Shown here piece after piece: positions 21,793 through 30,657 of a stretch of DNA of 40,013 nucleotides (positions are counted from its first letter, which is position 1; each line of letters opens with the position of its first letter). Location of the stretch: assembly GCA_030019415.1 (NCBI GenBank), contig JASEEX010000017.1, positions 1 through 40,013 on the forward strand. Direction: 5' to 3'. Source of the DNA: Thermodesulfovibrionales bacterium. Lineage in GTDB: Bacteria > Nitrospirota > Thermodesulfovibrionia > Thermodesulfovibrionales > SM23-35. The translations under genes and the position numbers were made by a program. A model generated the notes under the pieces. That model was not told where the DNA came from. It made no database searches and was given only the letters and a program-made list of their open reading frames with translations.

Positions 21793-23637
21793 TTACCCCT
21801 CCAGGAGTTTTTTCAGCTCATCACCTTCAATGACCTCTTTTTCGAGGAGCTGGGAGGCAACCTTTTTAATTTTTTCGAGTCTCTCTGTAAGGATGGATTT
21901 AGCCCTTTCGTATGCCTCTACGACTATTGTTTTTACATCCTCATCTATCTTCCTGGCTGTTTCTTCACTATAGTCTTTTGGTGGGCTCCAGGGGACCTCA
22001 AGAAAGAGGGGGCGTCCTCTATCAAAGGAGAGGGGGCCGAGTTTTTCGCTCATCCCATAGGCCTTGACCATACTTATTGCCATCTCCGTAGCCCTTTCAA
22101 GGTCATTCTTAGCGCCCGTTGATACCTCTCCAAAGATAAGCTCCTCCGCAGCTCTACCGCCGAGCATGACGGTTATTCGGTCGAGGAGCTCTGATTTTGT
22201 AAGGAGGTACCTTTCCTCTGTAGGGAGATGGATAGTATAACCGAGGGCGGCTATGCCTCGAGGAATAATCGAAATCCTTCTTATTCTGTCTGCATGGGGT
22301 AGAATGCTTGCTACTATGGCGTGTCCACATTCATGGTAAGCTACGATCTCCCTTTCCCTTTTATTTATTACCCTGCTTTTCTTTTCGAGGCCTGCTATAG
22401 TTCTTTCTATAGCCTCTTCGAAGTCGGCCATCTCTATGAACTCCTTATTCTTTCTTGCTGCAAGGAGGGCCGCCTCATTAACGATATTAGCGATATCTGC
22501 ACCGACCATTCCCGGAGTCATTGATGCAAGTACTTTAAGGTCAACACCAGGCGTAAGTTTTACCCTCGCTGTGTGAACTCGGAGGATATCTTCTCTGCCT
22601 TTGAGGTCTGGTCTATCAACAAGGATGTGCCTGTCAAATCTACCAGGGCGGAGGAGGGCAGGATCAAGGATTTCCGGGCGGTTTGTTGCCGCCATTATGA
22701 TTACGCCCTTTTTTGTGTCAAAGCCATCCATCTCGGAAAGGAGCTGTGTGAGGGTCTGCTCTCTTTCATCAACCCCTGCTACGGGGCTTATGCCACGGGC
22801 CTTTCCGAGGGCATCTATCTCGTCTATGAAGATGATACAAGGAGCAAGTTTTTCAGCCTGGCTGAAGAGGTCTCTCACCCTTGCAGCGCCGACCCCGACG
22901 AACATCTCAACGAAAGCAGAACCACTGAGGCTTAAAAAAGGCACCTTTGCCTCACCTGCGACTGCCCTGGCAAGCAAGGTCTTGCCTGTGCCAGGAGGCC
23001 CCACAAGGAGTATCCCTTTTGGGATCTTTCCGCCAAGGCTCTGGAACTTTTGAGGGGTTTTGAGGAAGGCTATGACTTCTTTGAGCTCCTCCTTTGCCTC
23101 ATCTACCCCTGCTACATCTTCGAAGGTTATTTTGGTTTCACCTTCCACATAGACCTTTGCTTTGCTTTTGCCTATTGCCATGAGACCCTCACCAGGGGCT
23201 CCCATCTTCCTGAGGAGATAGCCCCAAATTGCAATGAATATGAATATTGGTATTATCCATAAAAGGAGGGTCTTAAACCATGTGACCTCTGGCTTTGCAG
23301 AATAGCGGATACCTTTTTCGCCCAGCTCTCTTAAAAGATCAGTGTCTTCCATCCTGTAGACAAAGAATACTTTTATCGCTTTAAGTCTCTTTATTTTTCT
23401 CTCATCCCTTTCATCGCGGAGGCTTAAGAGATGTTCCTGGGCGCCTTCAAGGAATTCACCCTCTATACTGTCCTTTTTGATCCCAAGGTCGTTAATTAGG
23501 CCTTCTTTCAGGAGCACTTTGAATTCGCTGTAGCTAATGGTTTCGAATTCACGGGTAGGGATATATTGCTGGATGAGAAATATCACTCCAAGGGCGATTA
23601 GGAAATATATAAGACTGAAGCGGATCCTTTTTACCAT
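21793..23637 (-). CDS. ftsH: FtsH-like ATP-dependent zinc metalloprotease
   Basis: GPPGTGKTLLARAVAGEA, FIDEIDALGKARG, HECGHAIVA (HExxH) and LLRPGRFDRHILV motifs. Confidence 0.95.
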   Translation of the reverse strand: MVKRIRFSLIYFLIALGVIFLIQQYIPTREFETISYSEFKVLLKEGLINDLGIKKDSIEGEFLEGAQEHLLSLRDERDERKIKRLKAIKVFFVYRMEDTDLLRELGEKGIRYSAKPEVTWFKTLLLWIIPIFIFIAIWGYLLRKMGAPGEGLMAIGKSKAKVYVEGETKITFEDVAGVDEAKEELKEVIAFLKTPQKFQSLGGKIPKGILLVGPPGTGKTLLARAVAGEAKVPFLSLSGSAFVEMFVGVGAARVRDLFSQAEKLAPCIIFIDEIDALGKARGISPVAGVDEREQTLTQLLSEMDGFDTKKGVIIMAATNRPEILDPALLRPGRFDRHILVDRPDLKGREDILRVHTARVKLTPGVDLKVLASMTPGMVGADIANIVNEAALLAARKNKEFIEMADFEEAIERTIAGLEKKSRVINKREREIVAYHECGHAIVASILPHADRIRRISIIPRGIAALGYTIHLPTEERYLLTKSELLDRITVMLGGRAAEELIFGEVSTGAKNDLERATEMAISMVKAYGMSEKLGPLSFDRGRPLFLEVPWSPPKDYSEETARKIDEDVKTIVVEAYERAKSILTERLEKIKKVASQLLEKEVIEGDELKKLLEG

Positions 23638-23841
23638 ATCTTCAGAACCTAAGTTTCCAATTTTTAAAAGGGTAGGGTTTCATAATAGCCATTAACTTTA
23701 TAATTCATGCTTATTTTAAATTAAATACGATGGTATTTCAATTTTTCCACAGATTAATAGTTGAAAAACTTAAGATTTTAGTGATAGCATCTTTCAAGAG
23801 AAAGATTTAAACCTTTGTAAAGAATAAGGGAGAAGTTCAGA

Positions 23842-24003
23842 ATGACAAAAAGCCAGGCCAAGACTGTTTTAGCCTTATTTGTCATAGCCATAATTTTTTT
23901 AATAAGTTCACGCTTTGTCTTTAAATTCTTCTTTCTGTTCTTACTGATTGGGCTGATTTGTATTGTGTTAGGAATTTTAATCTTGAAAGGAAGTAAGAAA
24001 TGA
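23842..24003 (+). CDS. Small membrane protein (53 aa), unknown function
   Basis: ATG with upstream GGGAGAAG; translates to MTKSQAKTVLALFVIAIIFLISSRFVFKFFFLFLLIGLICIVLGILILKGSKK with two hydrophobic segments; below the length cut-off of the supplied ORF track. Confidence 0.55.
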   Translation: MTKSQAKTVLALFVIAIIFLISSRFVFKFFFLFLLIGLICIVLGILILKGSKK

Positions 24004-24018
24004 CTAAGGGGGAAGATT

Positions 24019-24729
24019 ATGAGTAAAAAAATACTTTTAACAACCATAATTTATTCAATATTATCGTTGATAATGTTACCATCAATCAAAGGAGTCGAAT
24101 CTTTCGCAGGATGCGAACCTAAAGATATTGTAAACCATGTGGTGGTAAAGCTACCTGAGCCTAAGTATAGCAGCAAGATATCAGTCGAGAAAGCTTTACT
24201 TGAAAGGAGATCTATCAGAGATTATAAAAACGTGCCTTTGACGCTTTCTGAAGTTTCACAGCTTCTCTGGGCTGCACAAGGAATTACAGATCCGAGGGGT
24301 TTCAGGACAGCACCTTCTGCAGGAGCCCTTTATCCCCTCGAAGTTTATGTAGTTGTTGGAAATGTGAATGACCTTCCTGCAGGAATTTATAAATATAAAC
24401 CCCAGGGACATGAATTGGTGAGGGTTGCAAAAGGGGATAAACGAGGTGAACTATCTGCAGCCGCCCTCAGACAGCCCTGTGTTAAAGACGGTGCTGCAGT
24501 CATAGTATTTTCCGCAGTTTATGAACGAACGACTCAAAAGTATGGGAAAAGAGGTTTAAGGTATGTGCATATAGAGGCAGGCCATGCAGCTCAAAACGTT
24601 TGTTTACAGGCAGTTTCATTAAATCTTGGAATTGTAGTTGTCGGGGCCTTTGATAATGAGGAAGTAAAAAGTATTATAAATATGACTCCTAAGGAAGAAC
24701 CCTTGGTTATAATGCCTATAGGTAGGTAA
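24019..24729 (+). CDS. SagB/ThcOx-type nitroreductase family protein with signal peptide
   Basis: LLERRSIRDYKNVPLTLSEVSQLLWAAQGIT, RTAPSAGALYPLEVYVV and HIEAGHAAQNVCLQA motifs. Confidence 0.9.
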   Translation: MSKKILLTTIIYSILSLIMLPSIKGVESFAGCEPKDIVNHVVVKLPEPKYSSKISVEKALLERRSIRDYKNVPLTLSEVSQLLWAAQGITDPRGFRTAPSAGALYPLEVYVVVGNVNDLPAGIYKYKPQGHELVRVAKGDKRGELSAAALRQPCVKDGAAVIVFSAVYERTTQKYGKRGLRYVHIEAGHAAQNVCLQAVSLNLGIVVVGAFDNEEVKSIINMTPKEEPLVIMPIGR

Positions 24730-24750
24730 AATGAGGATTGAGAATTTTAT

Positions 24751-24838
24751 TGGTGCCGGAGGCCGGATTTGAACCGGCACGGAACAGAGTTCCGAGGGAT
24801 TTTAAGTCCCTTGCGTCTGCCAATTCCGCCACTCCGGC
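24751..24838 (-). tRNA. tRNA-Leu (anticodon TAA)
   Basis: Reverse complement GCCGGAGTGGCGGAATTGGCAGACGC...AGGGACTTAAAATCCCT...GGTTCAAATCCGGCCTCCGGCACCA: acceptor, anticodon (loop CTTAAAA) and T arms present, encoded CCA. Confidence 0.96.
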
Positions 24839-25153
24839 TATCGCTTTAAAATACTAAAAACCACGCTAAGGTTCAATCAGAAACTAAATGTACTTAAAAC
24901 AATATAATAAGGCTCCTCTTGTGGACATGTTGTGGACATGAATCATATTTTTATTATACCTCTTCATACAGTAATTTATCGTCTCTCATGCCGGTAAAGG
25001 TTTCGAACAATTATCCAACTTTCAATGGTTTAAACAAATCCCCGAGAGGGAGAAAGATAATTTTATACTGTGAAAAAGTTTATCAGGAAAAAATTCATCA
25101 AGAGAATTTTATTGAAATTTAAAGTATTAAGATTATAATATGATAAAAATGTA

Positions 25154-25193
25154 ACCCCCATTAGAAAGGTCGGAGCTTTCTTTCTAACGGGGT
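25154..25193. repeat. Family A palindromic element copy A2, intergenic, just upstream of the NifU-like gene
   Basis: ACCCCCATTAGAAAGGTCGGAGCTTTCTTTCTAACGGGGT. Confidence 0.85.
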
Positions 25194-25205
25194 AAAGGAG
25201 GGTTT

Positions 25206-25427
25206 ATGCTTAAGGAAAAGGTTGAAGAGGTTCTTGCAAAAATAAGGATTGGCCTCAGGTTAGACGGTGGAGACATAGAACTTGTGGATATAAAGGAAAA
25301 TGTTGTTTATGTGAGGCTTAAGGGTGCATGTGGCTCATGTCCTATGTCAACTCTTACACTGAAAAACTGGGTCGAGGCAAACTTAAAGAGAGAGATACCG
25401 GAGATAAGTGCTGTCCGGGCTGTTTAG
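25206..25427 (+). CDS. NifU-like C-terminal (Fe-S scaffold) domain protein
   Basis: IRIGLRLDGGDIELVDI and VRLKGACGSCPMSTLTLK motifs. Confidence 0.93.
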   Translation: MLKEKVEEVLAKIRIGLRLDGGDIELVDIKENVVYVRLKGACGSCPMSTLTLKNWVEANLKREIPEISAVRAV

Positions 25428-25432
25428 TCAGC

Positions 25433-26596
25433 ATGAATCCTAAATCGGTTAACAAGGTTATATTAAAATACTTCGTTACCTTATCGCTGTTTTCTCTGTT
25501 CTTCTTAAGTGCATCCTCTATAGCCTCTGAAAAAATAGAGGTCAAAGGCATTCGTTACTGGTCATCACCTGATTATACAAGGGTTGTGGTCGATCTCTCA
25601 GGGCCTTTTGAGTTTTCAACAAATCGCATATCGAATCCCGACAGGATTTATTTCGACCTGAAAAATACCACAATAGCAAAGGAAGTGAGAAAGGGTTTCC
25701 CTGTCGGAGACGGGATTTTGAGGGAAATAAGGGCAGGCCAGTTCAACTCCGATACTGTTAGAGTTGTCCTTGACCTCGAAAAGATTGCAGATTTTAATGC
25801 CTTTATCCTTGATAATCCTGTAAGACTTGTTATAGATGTCTATGGAACGAAAAAGATGAATAGACCAGAGGCGACTATAATTAAAAGAAGGATTGTTATT
25901 GACCCTGGTCACGGAGGCCATGATCCGGGTGCAATAGGACCGGGAGGGCTTTATGAAAAGGATATTGTGCTTGATATAGCACTAAAACTCAAAGAAATCC
26001 TTTTGGCTGATCCATTAAATGAGGTTTTTCTCACAAGGGAGACAGATATATTTATATCTCTCGAAGAGAGGACTGCCATAGCAAACAATAAGAATGCAGA
26101 CCTCTTTGTGTCAATACATGCCAATGCAAGTCCAAGAAGAGAGGCTAAAGGTATAGAGACCTATCTGCTTAACTGGACAAACGACGAAGAGGCCATGAGG
26201 GTTGCTGCAAGGGAGAATGCAATATCACTAAAGAGGATGAGAGAGATCCATCGACAGATGGATATCTTAGAGACAATCAAGAGTGACCTCTTGAGGCAAA
26301 ACAAAAGAGATGAATCTATTAAGCTTGCCCACTATATCCAGAAATCTATGGTATCAACTCTAAATAATGGTTATGAAGATATAGTAGACCGTGGCGTCAA
26401 GCAGGCACTCTTTTTTGTGCTTTTCGGTGCCAGGATGCCCTCGATCCTCGTTGAAGTTTCGTTCATAAGTAACCCTGAAGAGGAAGGGCTTCTCTCAAAG
26501 GAGTCCTACAGAATACAGATAGCAAAGGCGATTGCTATGGGGCTTAATACATACATGAATTCTACCCCGACAATACAGAAAGTTGCCGGGCTATAG
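25433..26596 (+). CDS. N-acetylmuramoyl-L-alanine amidase with AMIN domain (AmiC-like)
   Basis: Signal peptide; AMIN domain; VIDPGHGGHDPGAIGPGGLYEKDIVLDIA and VSIHANASP motifs. Start at 25433 rather than 25328, which would overlap the NifU-like CDS. Confidence 0.93.
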   Translation: MNPKSVNKVILKYFVTLSLFSLFFLSASSIASEKIEVKGIRYWSSPDYTRVVVDLSGPFEFSTNRISNPDRIYFDLKNTTIAKEVRKGFPVGDGILREIRAGQFNSDTVRVVLDLEKIADFNAFILDNPVRLVIDVYGTKKMNRPEATIIKRRIVIDPGHGGHDPGAIGPGGLYEKDIVLDIALKLKEILLADPLNEVFLTRETDIFISLEERTAIANNKNADLFVSIHANASPRREAKGIETYLLNWTNDEEAMRVAARENAISLKRMREIHRQMDILETIKSDLLRQNKRDESIKLAHYIQKSMVSTLNNGYEDIVDRGVKQALFFVLFGARMPSILVEVSFISNPEEEGLLSKESYRIQIAKAIAMGLNTYMNSTPTIQKVAGL

Positions 26597-26703
26597 ATCC
26601 CATTGTCACCTGAGATACCTTTTAATTCGCCCGCCCTTATCGCTATCACTGAGAAGGTCTTGGTATCTGCATCTATCAGGACGATGAAGGTTAGAGGTGT
26701 CCT

Positions 26704-28305
26704 GTGAGGATTGACCTATTTATAAAAGATGGCCTTGTTTTTGACGGCACAGGTTCAGAGCCTTTTAAGGCAGATTTAGGCATATCGGGTGACAAGATTG
26801 TCTTTGTTGATCAAGACATCAAAGGCAATAAATCAGGAACTATGCTAAGGCCAGAAAAGGTTATAGATGCTGATGGCTTATCAGTTGCTCCCGGATTTAT
26901 AGATACCCATTCACATTCCGAATTTACACTGCTTGCTGATCCTCGTGCGGAGGGCAAGATATGTCAGGGGATAACAACTGAAATAAATGGAAACTGTGGC
27001 CTTTCTGCCGCTCCGCTCTTTAGCAAGGCCCTTACTCAAAGAGAAGAAGACTTTAAGGAATTCGGTATCCATGAACGCTGGTCGACCTTTGAAGAGTATT
27101 TCCAGATCCTTGAAAAGAGAGGCATAGCTATTAATTTTGCTACCCTCGTAGGTCACGGCAACATAAGGGCATCTGTGAGGGGATACAAAGACCAGGAATT
27201 AACAAAGTCCGATATAAAGAAGATGAGTGCCCTCCTTAGGGAATCAATCAGCGAAGGGGCTATAGGACTATCAACAGGGTTGATATATCCACCGGGCGTT
27301 TATTCAAGGACAGAAGAACTGATTGAGATGGCAGGATGTTGTAAAAATCTTATCTATACATCCCATATGAGAAGTGAAGGAGATAGATTAATAGAATCTA
27401 TCGAGGAGACAATAAGGATAGGTAAAGAAGCGGGGATTAAGGTTCATATTTCACATATCAAGACGAGCGGCGAGGAAAACTGGCATAAGATAGAAAATGC
27501 TATATCACTAATGAAAGAGTCAAAAAAGGAGGATGTCCCTTTGACGTGTGATAGATACCCCTATACTGCTTCGAGCACAGATCTGGATGTAATACTGCCT
27601 TCATGGACTTATTCAGGGGGAACGGAAGAAGAGTTGAAGAGGCTAAAGAGTTTAAGGATTCGAGAAAAAATTAAAAAACAGATACTTAATGCCCACTCCT
27701 TTAAGGATTACTGGAAGAAAGTTTACATATCTTCCGTCACTTCAGAGAGGAATAGGTGGATGGAAGGAAAGGGCCTTTCAGATATTGCCCGCATTAAGGG
27801 CAGAGAGCCTGTTGATATACTTATTGAGATCCTGATTGAGGAAAAACTGAAGGTTAACGCTATTTTTTCATCTATGCATGAGGAGAACCTGAAAAGGTTC
27901 TTATCCCTGTCTTATTGCATGATTGGCACAGACAGTTCTGCGAGGTGTTTTTCAGGCCCTACTTGCAAAGGTAGGCCCCACCCGAGGGGCTTTGGGAGCT
28001 TCCCGAGATTTCTTGGAAAATATGTCAGAAATGAGGGTCTCACAAGTATGAGTGAAGGCATACATAAGATAACGATGCTTCCTGCTGAGACATTCGGTAT
28101 TAATGAAAGGGGAATTATAAAAAAAGGTGCCTTTGCAGACATTGTCGTCTTTGACCATAAAAGGATAATTGACAGGGCAACATTTGATGAGCCCTTTTTG
28201 AGACCGGAGGGAATCCATTATGTTCTCGTTAACGGTTTACCTGCCATGTGTGAAGGGCAACTGACAGACTCAAAAACAGGAAGGATATTACGGCATGGAA
28301 GATAG
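26704..28305 (+). CDS. N-acyl-D-amino-acid deacylase (D-aminoacylase family)
   Basis: GLSVAPGFIDTHSHSEFTLL, EINGNCGLSAAP and GRPHPRGFGSFPRFLGKYVR motifs; GTG start. Confidence 0.92.
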   Translation: MRIDLFIKDGLVFDGTGSEPFKADLGISGDKIVFVDQDIKGNKSGTMLRPEKVIDADGLSVAPGFIDTHSHSEFTLLADPRAEGKICQGITTEINGNCGLSAAPLFSKALTQREEDFKEFGIHERWSTFEEYFQILEKRGIAINFATLVGHGNIRASVRGYKDQELTKSDIKKMSALLRESISEGAIGLSTGLIYPPGVYSRTEELIEMAGCCKNLIYTSHMRSEGDRLIESIEETIRIGKEAGIKVHISHIKTSGEENWHKIENAISLMKESKKEDVPLTCDRYPYTASSTDLDVILPSWTYSGGTEEELKRLKSLRIREKIKKQILNAHSFKDYWKKVYISSVTSERNRWMEGKGLSDIARIKGREPVDILIEILIEEKLKVNAIFSSMHEENLKRFLSLSYCMIGTDSSARCFSGPTCKGRPHPRGFGSFPRFLGKYVRNEGLTSMSEGIHKITMLPAETFGINERGIIKKGAFADIVVFDHKRIIDRATFDEPFLRPEGIHYVLVNGLPAMCEGQLTDSKTGRILRHGR

Positions 28306-29047
28306 TCCAATAGTCGGAATAACATTAGATATAGAAAATGAATATCTTAAAATTGAGAATCATTATTTAGATGCAATAATAAAGGCTGGTGGCATGCCGA
28401 TATTAATCCCTCCGGCAGGTAATCCCGTATTCTATGCAGAAAGGATTGACGGACTTCTCATCCCTGGAGGAGATGACCTCGATCCATTTTATTATAATGA
28501 AGTCATAATGCCTCAGGTTAGACCAGTCCCGAGACAAAGAAGTGATTTTGAGATTTTCTTACTCAGAGAGGTAGTAAATCGCCATAAACCTGTTCTTGGC
28601 ATATGTTACGGTATGCAACTTATAAATGTTGCTTTCGGGGGTACGCTATACCAAGATATTGACCCCGTTAGAAAGAAAACACCGCCCTTTAGGCGTGGTA
28701 AAAAACATCTACCTAAGTTTTCTAACGGGGTTGAGTCACAGATGCCATTAGAAATTAATCACAGGAAGGGTTATCATATAGCTGTGATTGAGAAAAATAG
28801 CTTTTTTAAAGAAGGAGAGTTTTCTGTGAACAGCACACATCACCAGGCAGTAAAGGAACTCGGGGCAGGCCTTATAGGTTTTGCATCTTCTCCAGATAAA
28901 CTTATAGAGGCATTTTATAGAGAAGACTATCCTTTTCTTATTGGGGTGCAGTGGCACCCTGAACGTCTCATGGATGACAGCCTTTCTTTAACACTTTTTC
29001 GTTCTTTTGTAGAGGCATCAAAAAGAACAAGTCTTTTAAGATCTTAA
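28295..29047 (+). CDS. Peptidase C26 / gamma-glutamyl-gamma-aminobutyrate hydrolase-like glutamine amidotransferase, carrying an in-frame palindromic insert
   Basis: DGLLIPGGDDLDPFYY, VLGICYGMQLINVAFGGTLYQDI and GVQWHPER motifs. Confidence 0.92.
   Translation: MEDSPIVGITLDIENEYLKIENHYLDAIIKAGGMPILIPPAGNPVFYAERIDGLLIPGGDDLDPFYYNEVIMPQVRPVPRQRSDFEIFLLREVVNRHKPVLGICYGMQLINVAFGGTLYQDIDPVRKKTPPFRRGKKHLPKFSNGVESQMPLEINHRKGYHIAVIEKNSFFKEGEFSVNSTHHQAVKELGAGLIGFASSPDKLIEAFYREDYPFLIGVQWHPERLMDDSLSLTLFRSFVEASKRTSLLRS
28662..28731. repeat. Family A palindromic element copy A3, in frame inside the C26 peptidase gene
   Basis: ACCCCGTTAGAAA (28662-28674) ... TTTCTAACGGGGT (28719-28731), identical arms to A1; encodes DPVRKKTPPFRRGKKHLPKFSNGV. 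Confidence 0.9.
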
Positions 29048-29064
29048 AAAACTTCTTCTATAAT

Positions 29065-30639
29065 GTGAATATGTCAGGAGTCTTAAAATCGGCGGCTCAG
29101 CTTCTTGTTACCTGTAACCTGTTACTCAATCTTATTTCCTGTTCTTCAGACAACCGTCTTGAAGGCTATATCTATTACAGACTTAGTACGAATCCCACAA
29201 CCCTCGACCCTGCCCTCATAGTTGATGTCACAGGTGGATCAATAGCTGCAAAACTTTTTAATGGCCTTGTCAGGCTCGGTGACGACTTGGGCATTCAGTC
29301 AGATATTGCGAGAGACTGGTCAGTATCCAGTGATGGTTTGACCTATACCTTCAGGTTAAAGCGCGGTGTATATTTCTCAAATAAACGGGGGGTTAAGGCC
29401 TATGATTTGAAGTATTCCTTTCAGAAAATATTAGACCCTGAGAGCAAATCTCCTAACACGTGGGTACTCGAAAAAATCCTCGGTGCAGATGACTTCATGA
29501 GAGGCAGGGCTGGGGATGTTAAAGGAATAAAGGTAATAGATGATTACACACTCGAGATACACCTAAAAAGACCCTTCTCTCCTTTTCTCAGCCTCCTTAC
29601 TATGACTGCTGCTTATGTTGTGCCTTTCGAAGAGGTTGAAAGACTCGGGCCTGATTTTTCGAGTCATCCCATTGGGACAGGGCCCTTCGTACTGAAGGAA
29701 TGGTTACCAAACAGGGAGTTAAGGCTCGAAAAAAGAGAGGATTATTTTGATAGCCCTGCAAGGGTCAAGGGCATAATTTACAGGATAATACCTGAGGATC
29801 TAACAGCAGTAACGGAGTATGAACTCGGAAACATTCATATAATCACAATACCTGCTTCGGAATATTCGAGATATAAGAAGGATCCTACAAGGCAGAATCT
29901 TATTTCATCCCTTAAAGGCATAAATACTTATTATCTCGGTCTAAATTGCTCAAGACCGCCTTTTAATAATCCCCAACTCAGAAGGGCGATAAATCATGCT
30001 ATTGACAGAGAAAAGATACTCAATACGATTTGTGAAGGGCGTGGTAGATTGGCAGCGGGCCCTGTGCCTGATAACATGCGAAAGTGGAATAGTCCACCAC
30101 ATTATGAATACAATCCTGAAAAGGCAAGGGAAATGATTAAAAGAGAAGGGCAGGAGGGCATCACAATAAGTTTTTACATAACAGCAGACCAAGAAGTTAT
30201 TGATATTGCAGAGGTTATCCAGTCTTATATCAAGGCTGTCGGAATAGATGTGAGGATAAAACAGCTCGAATGGAGTGCTTATAAAGAGGCAATCAACAGA
30301 GGAGAATCTCATATGTTCTACCTGAGCTGGTGGGCTGATTACCCTGACCCTGAGAATTTCCTCTTCCCTTTATTTCATTCTTCCAATTTCGGTGCAGGTG
30401 GCAACAGGGCAAGGTATAGCAATCCTGCTGTCGACTCTTTGATAGAAAAGGGGCAGCATACATTGTATGGAGAAGAAAGGAATCTACTTTATAAAAAGGC
30501 AGAGGAACTGATTGTCGAGGATGCGCCTTGGGTTTTTCTCTGGCACAGAACAGACTTCACAATCAGGCAGCCCTGGATAAAAAACTATAAGATTTACCCC
30601 ATTTACAGTATGGATAAGGGTACAGAGGTATCGTTTTAG
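29065..30639 (+). CDS. ABC transporter peptide-binding lipoprotein (SBP family 5, DppA/OppA-like)
   Basis: Lipobox-like LISC; STNPTTLDPALIVDVTGGSIAAKLFNGLVRL; KAYDLKYSFQKILDPE. Confidence 0.9.
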   Translation: MNMSGVLKSAAQLLVTCNLLLNLISCSSDNRLEGYIYYRLSTNPTTLDPALIVDVTGGSIAAKLFNGLVRLGDDLGIQSDIARDWSVSSDGLTYTFRLKRGVYFSNKRGVKAYDLKYSFQKILDPESKSPNTWVLEKILGADDFMRGRAGDVKGIKVIDDYTLEIHLKRPFSPFLSLLTMTAAYVVPFEEVERLGPDFSSHPIGTGPFVLKEWLPNRELRLEKREDYFDSPARVKGIIYRIIPEDLTAVTEYELGNIHIITIPASEYSRYKKDPTRQNLISSLKGINTYYLGLNCSRPPFNNPQLRRAINHAIDREKILNTICEGRGRLAAGPVPDNMRKWNSPPHYEYNPEKAREMIKREGQEGITISFYITADQEVIDIAEVIQSYIKAVGIDVRIKQLEWSAYKEAINRGESHMFYLSWWADYPDPENFLFPLFHSSNFGAGGNRARYSNPAVDSLIEKGQHTLYGEERNLLYKKAEELIVEDAPWVFLWHRTDFTIRQPWIKNYKIYPIYSMDKGTEVSF

Positions 30640-30657
30640 ACCAGATTGTTTAGTCTC

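Noticed and set aside
22573-23053. Long antisense ORFs opposite ftsH (and similar ones opposite lon, leuA, ilvC)
   Set aside because: Mirror-frame artefacts of strongly coding minus-strand genes with clear family motifs.
24919-24940. 11-bp tandem duplication TTGTGGACATG x2 near tRNA-Leu as an integration (att) site
   Set aside because: It does not match the tRNA 3' end, and no integrase or second att copy is visible; too short to support an island boundary.
24919-25122. ORF MWTCCGHESYF... in the spacer after tRNA-Leu
   Set aside because: No clear RBS or recognisable domain, AT-rich spacer; likely spurious.
26603-26707. 34-codon ORF overlapping the D-aminoacylase GTG start by GTGA
   Set aside because: TTG start without convincing RBS and no recognisable family; could be a remnant, but unsupported.
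27955-27995. GC-rich palindromic stretch GGCCCTACTTGCAAAGGTAGGCCC inside the D-aminoacylase gene as another repeat insertion
   Set aside because: The encoded GPTCKGRPHPRGFGSFPRFLGKYVR matches the normal conserved D-aminoacylase motif (GKPHPRSYGTFPRxLGxYVR), so it is native coding sequence.
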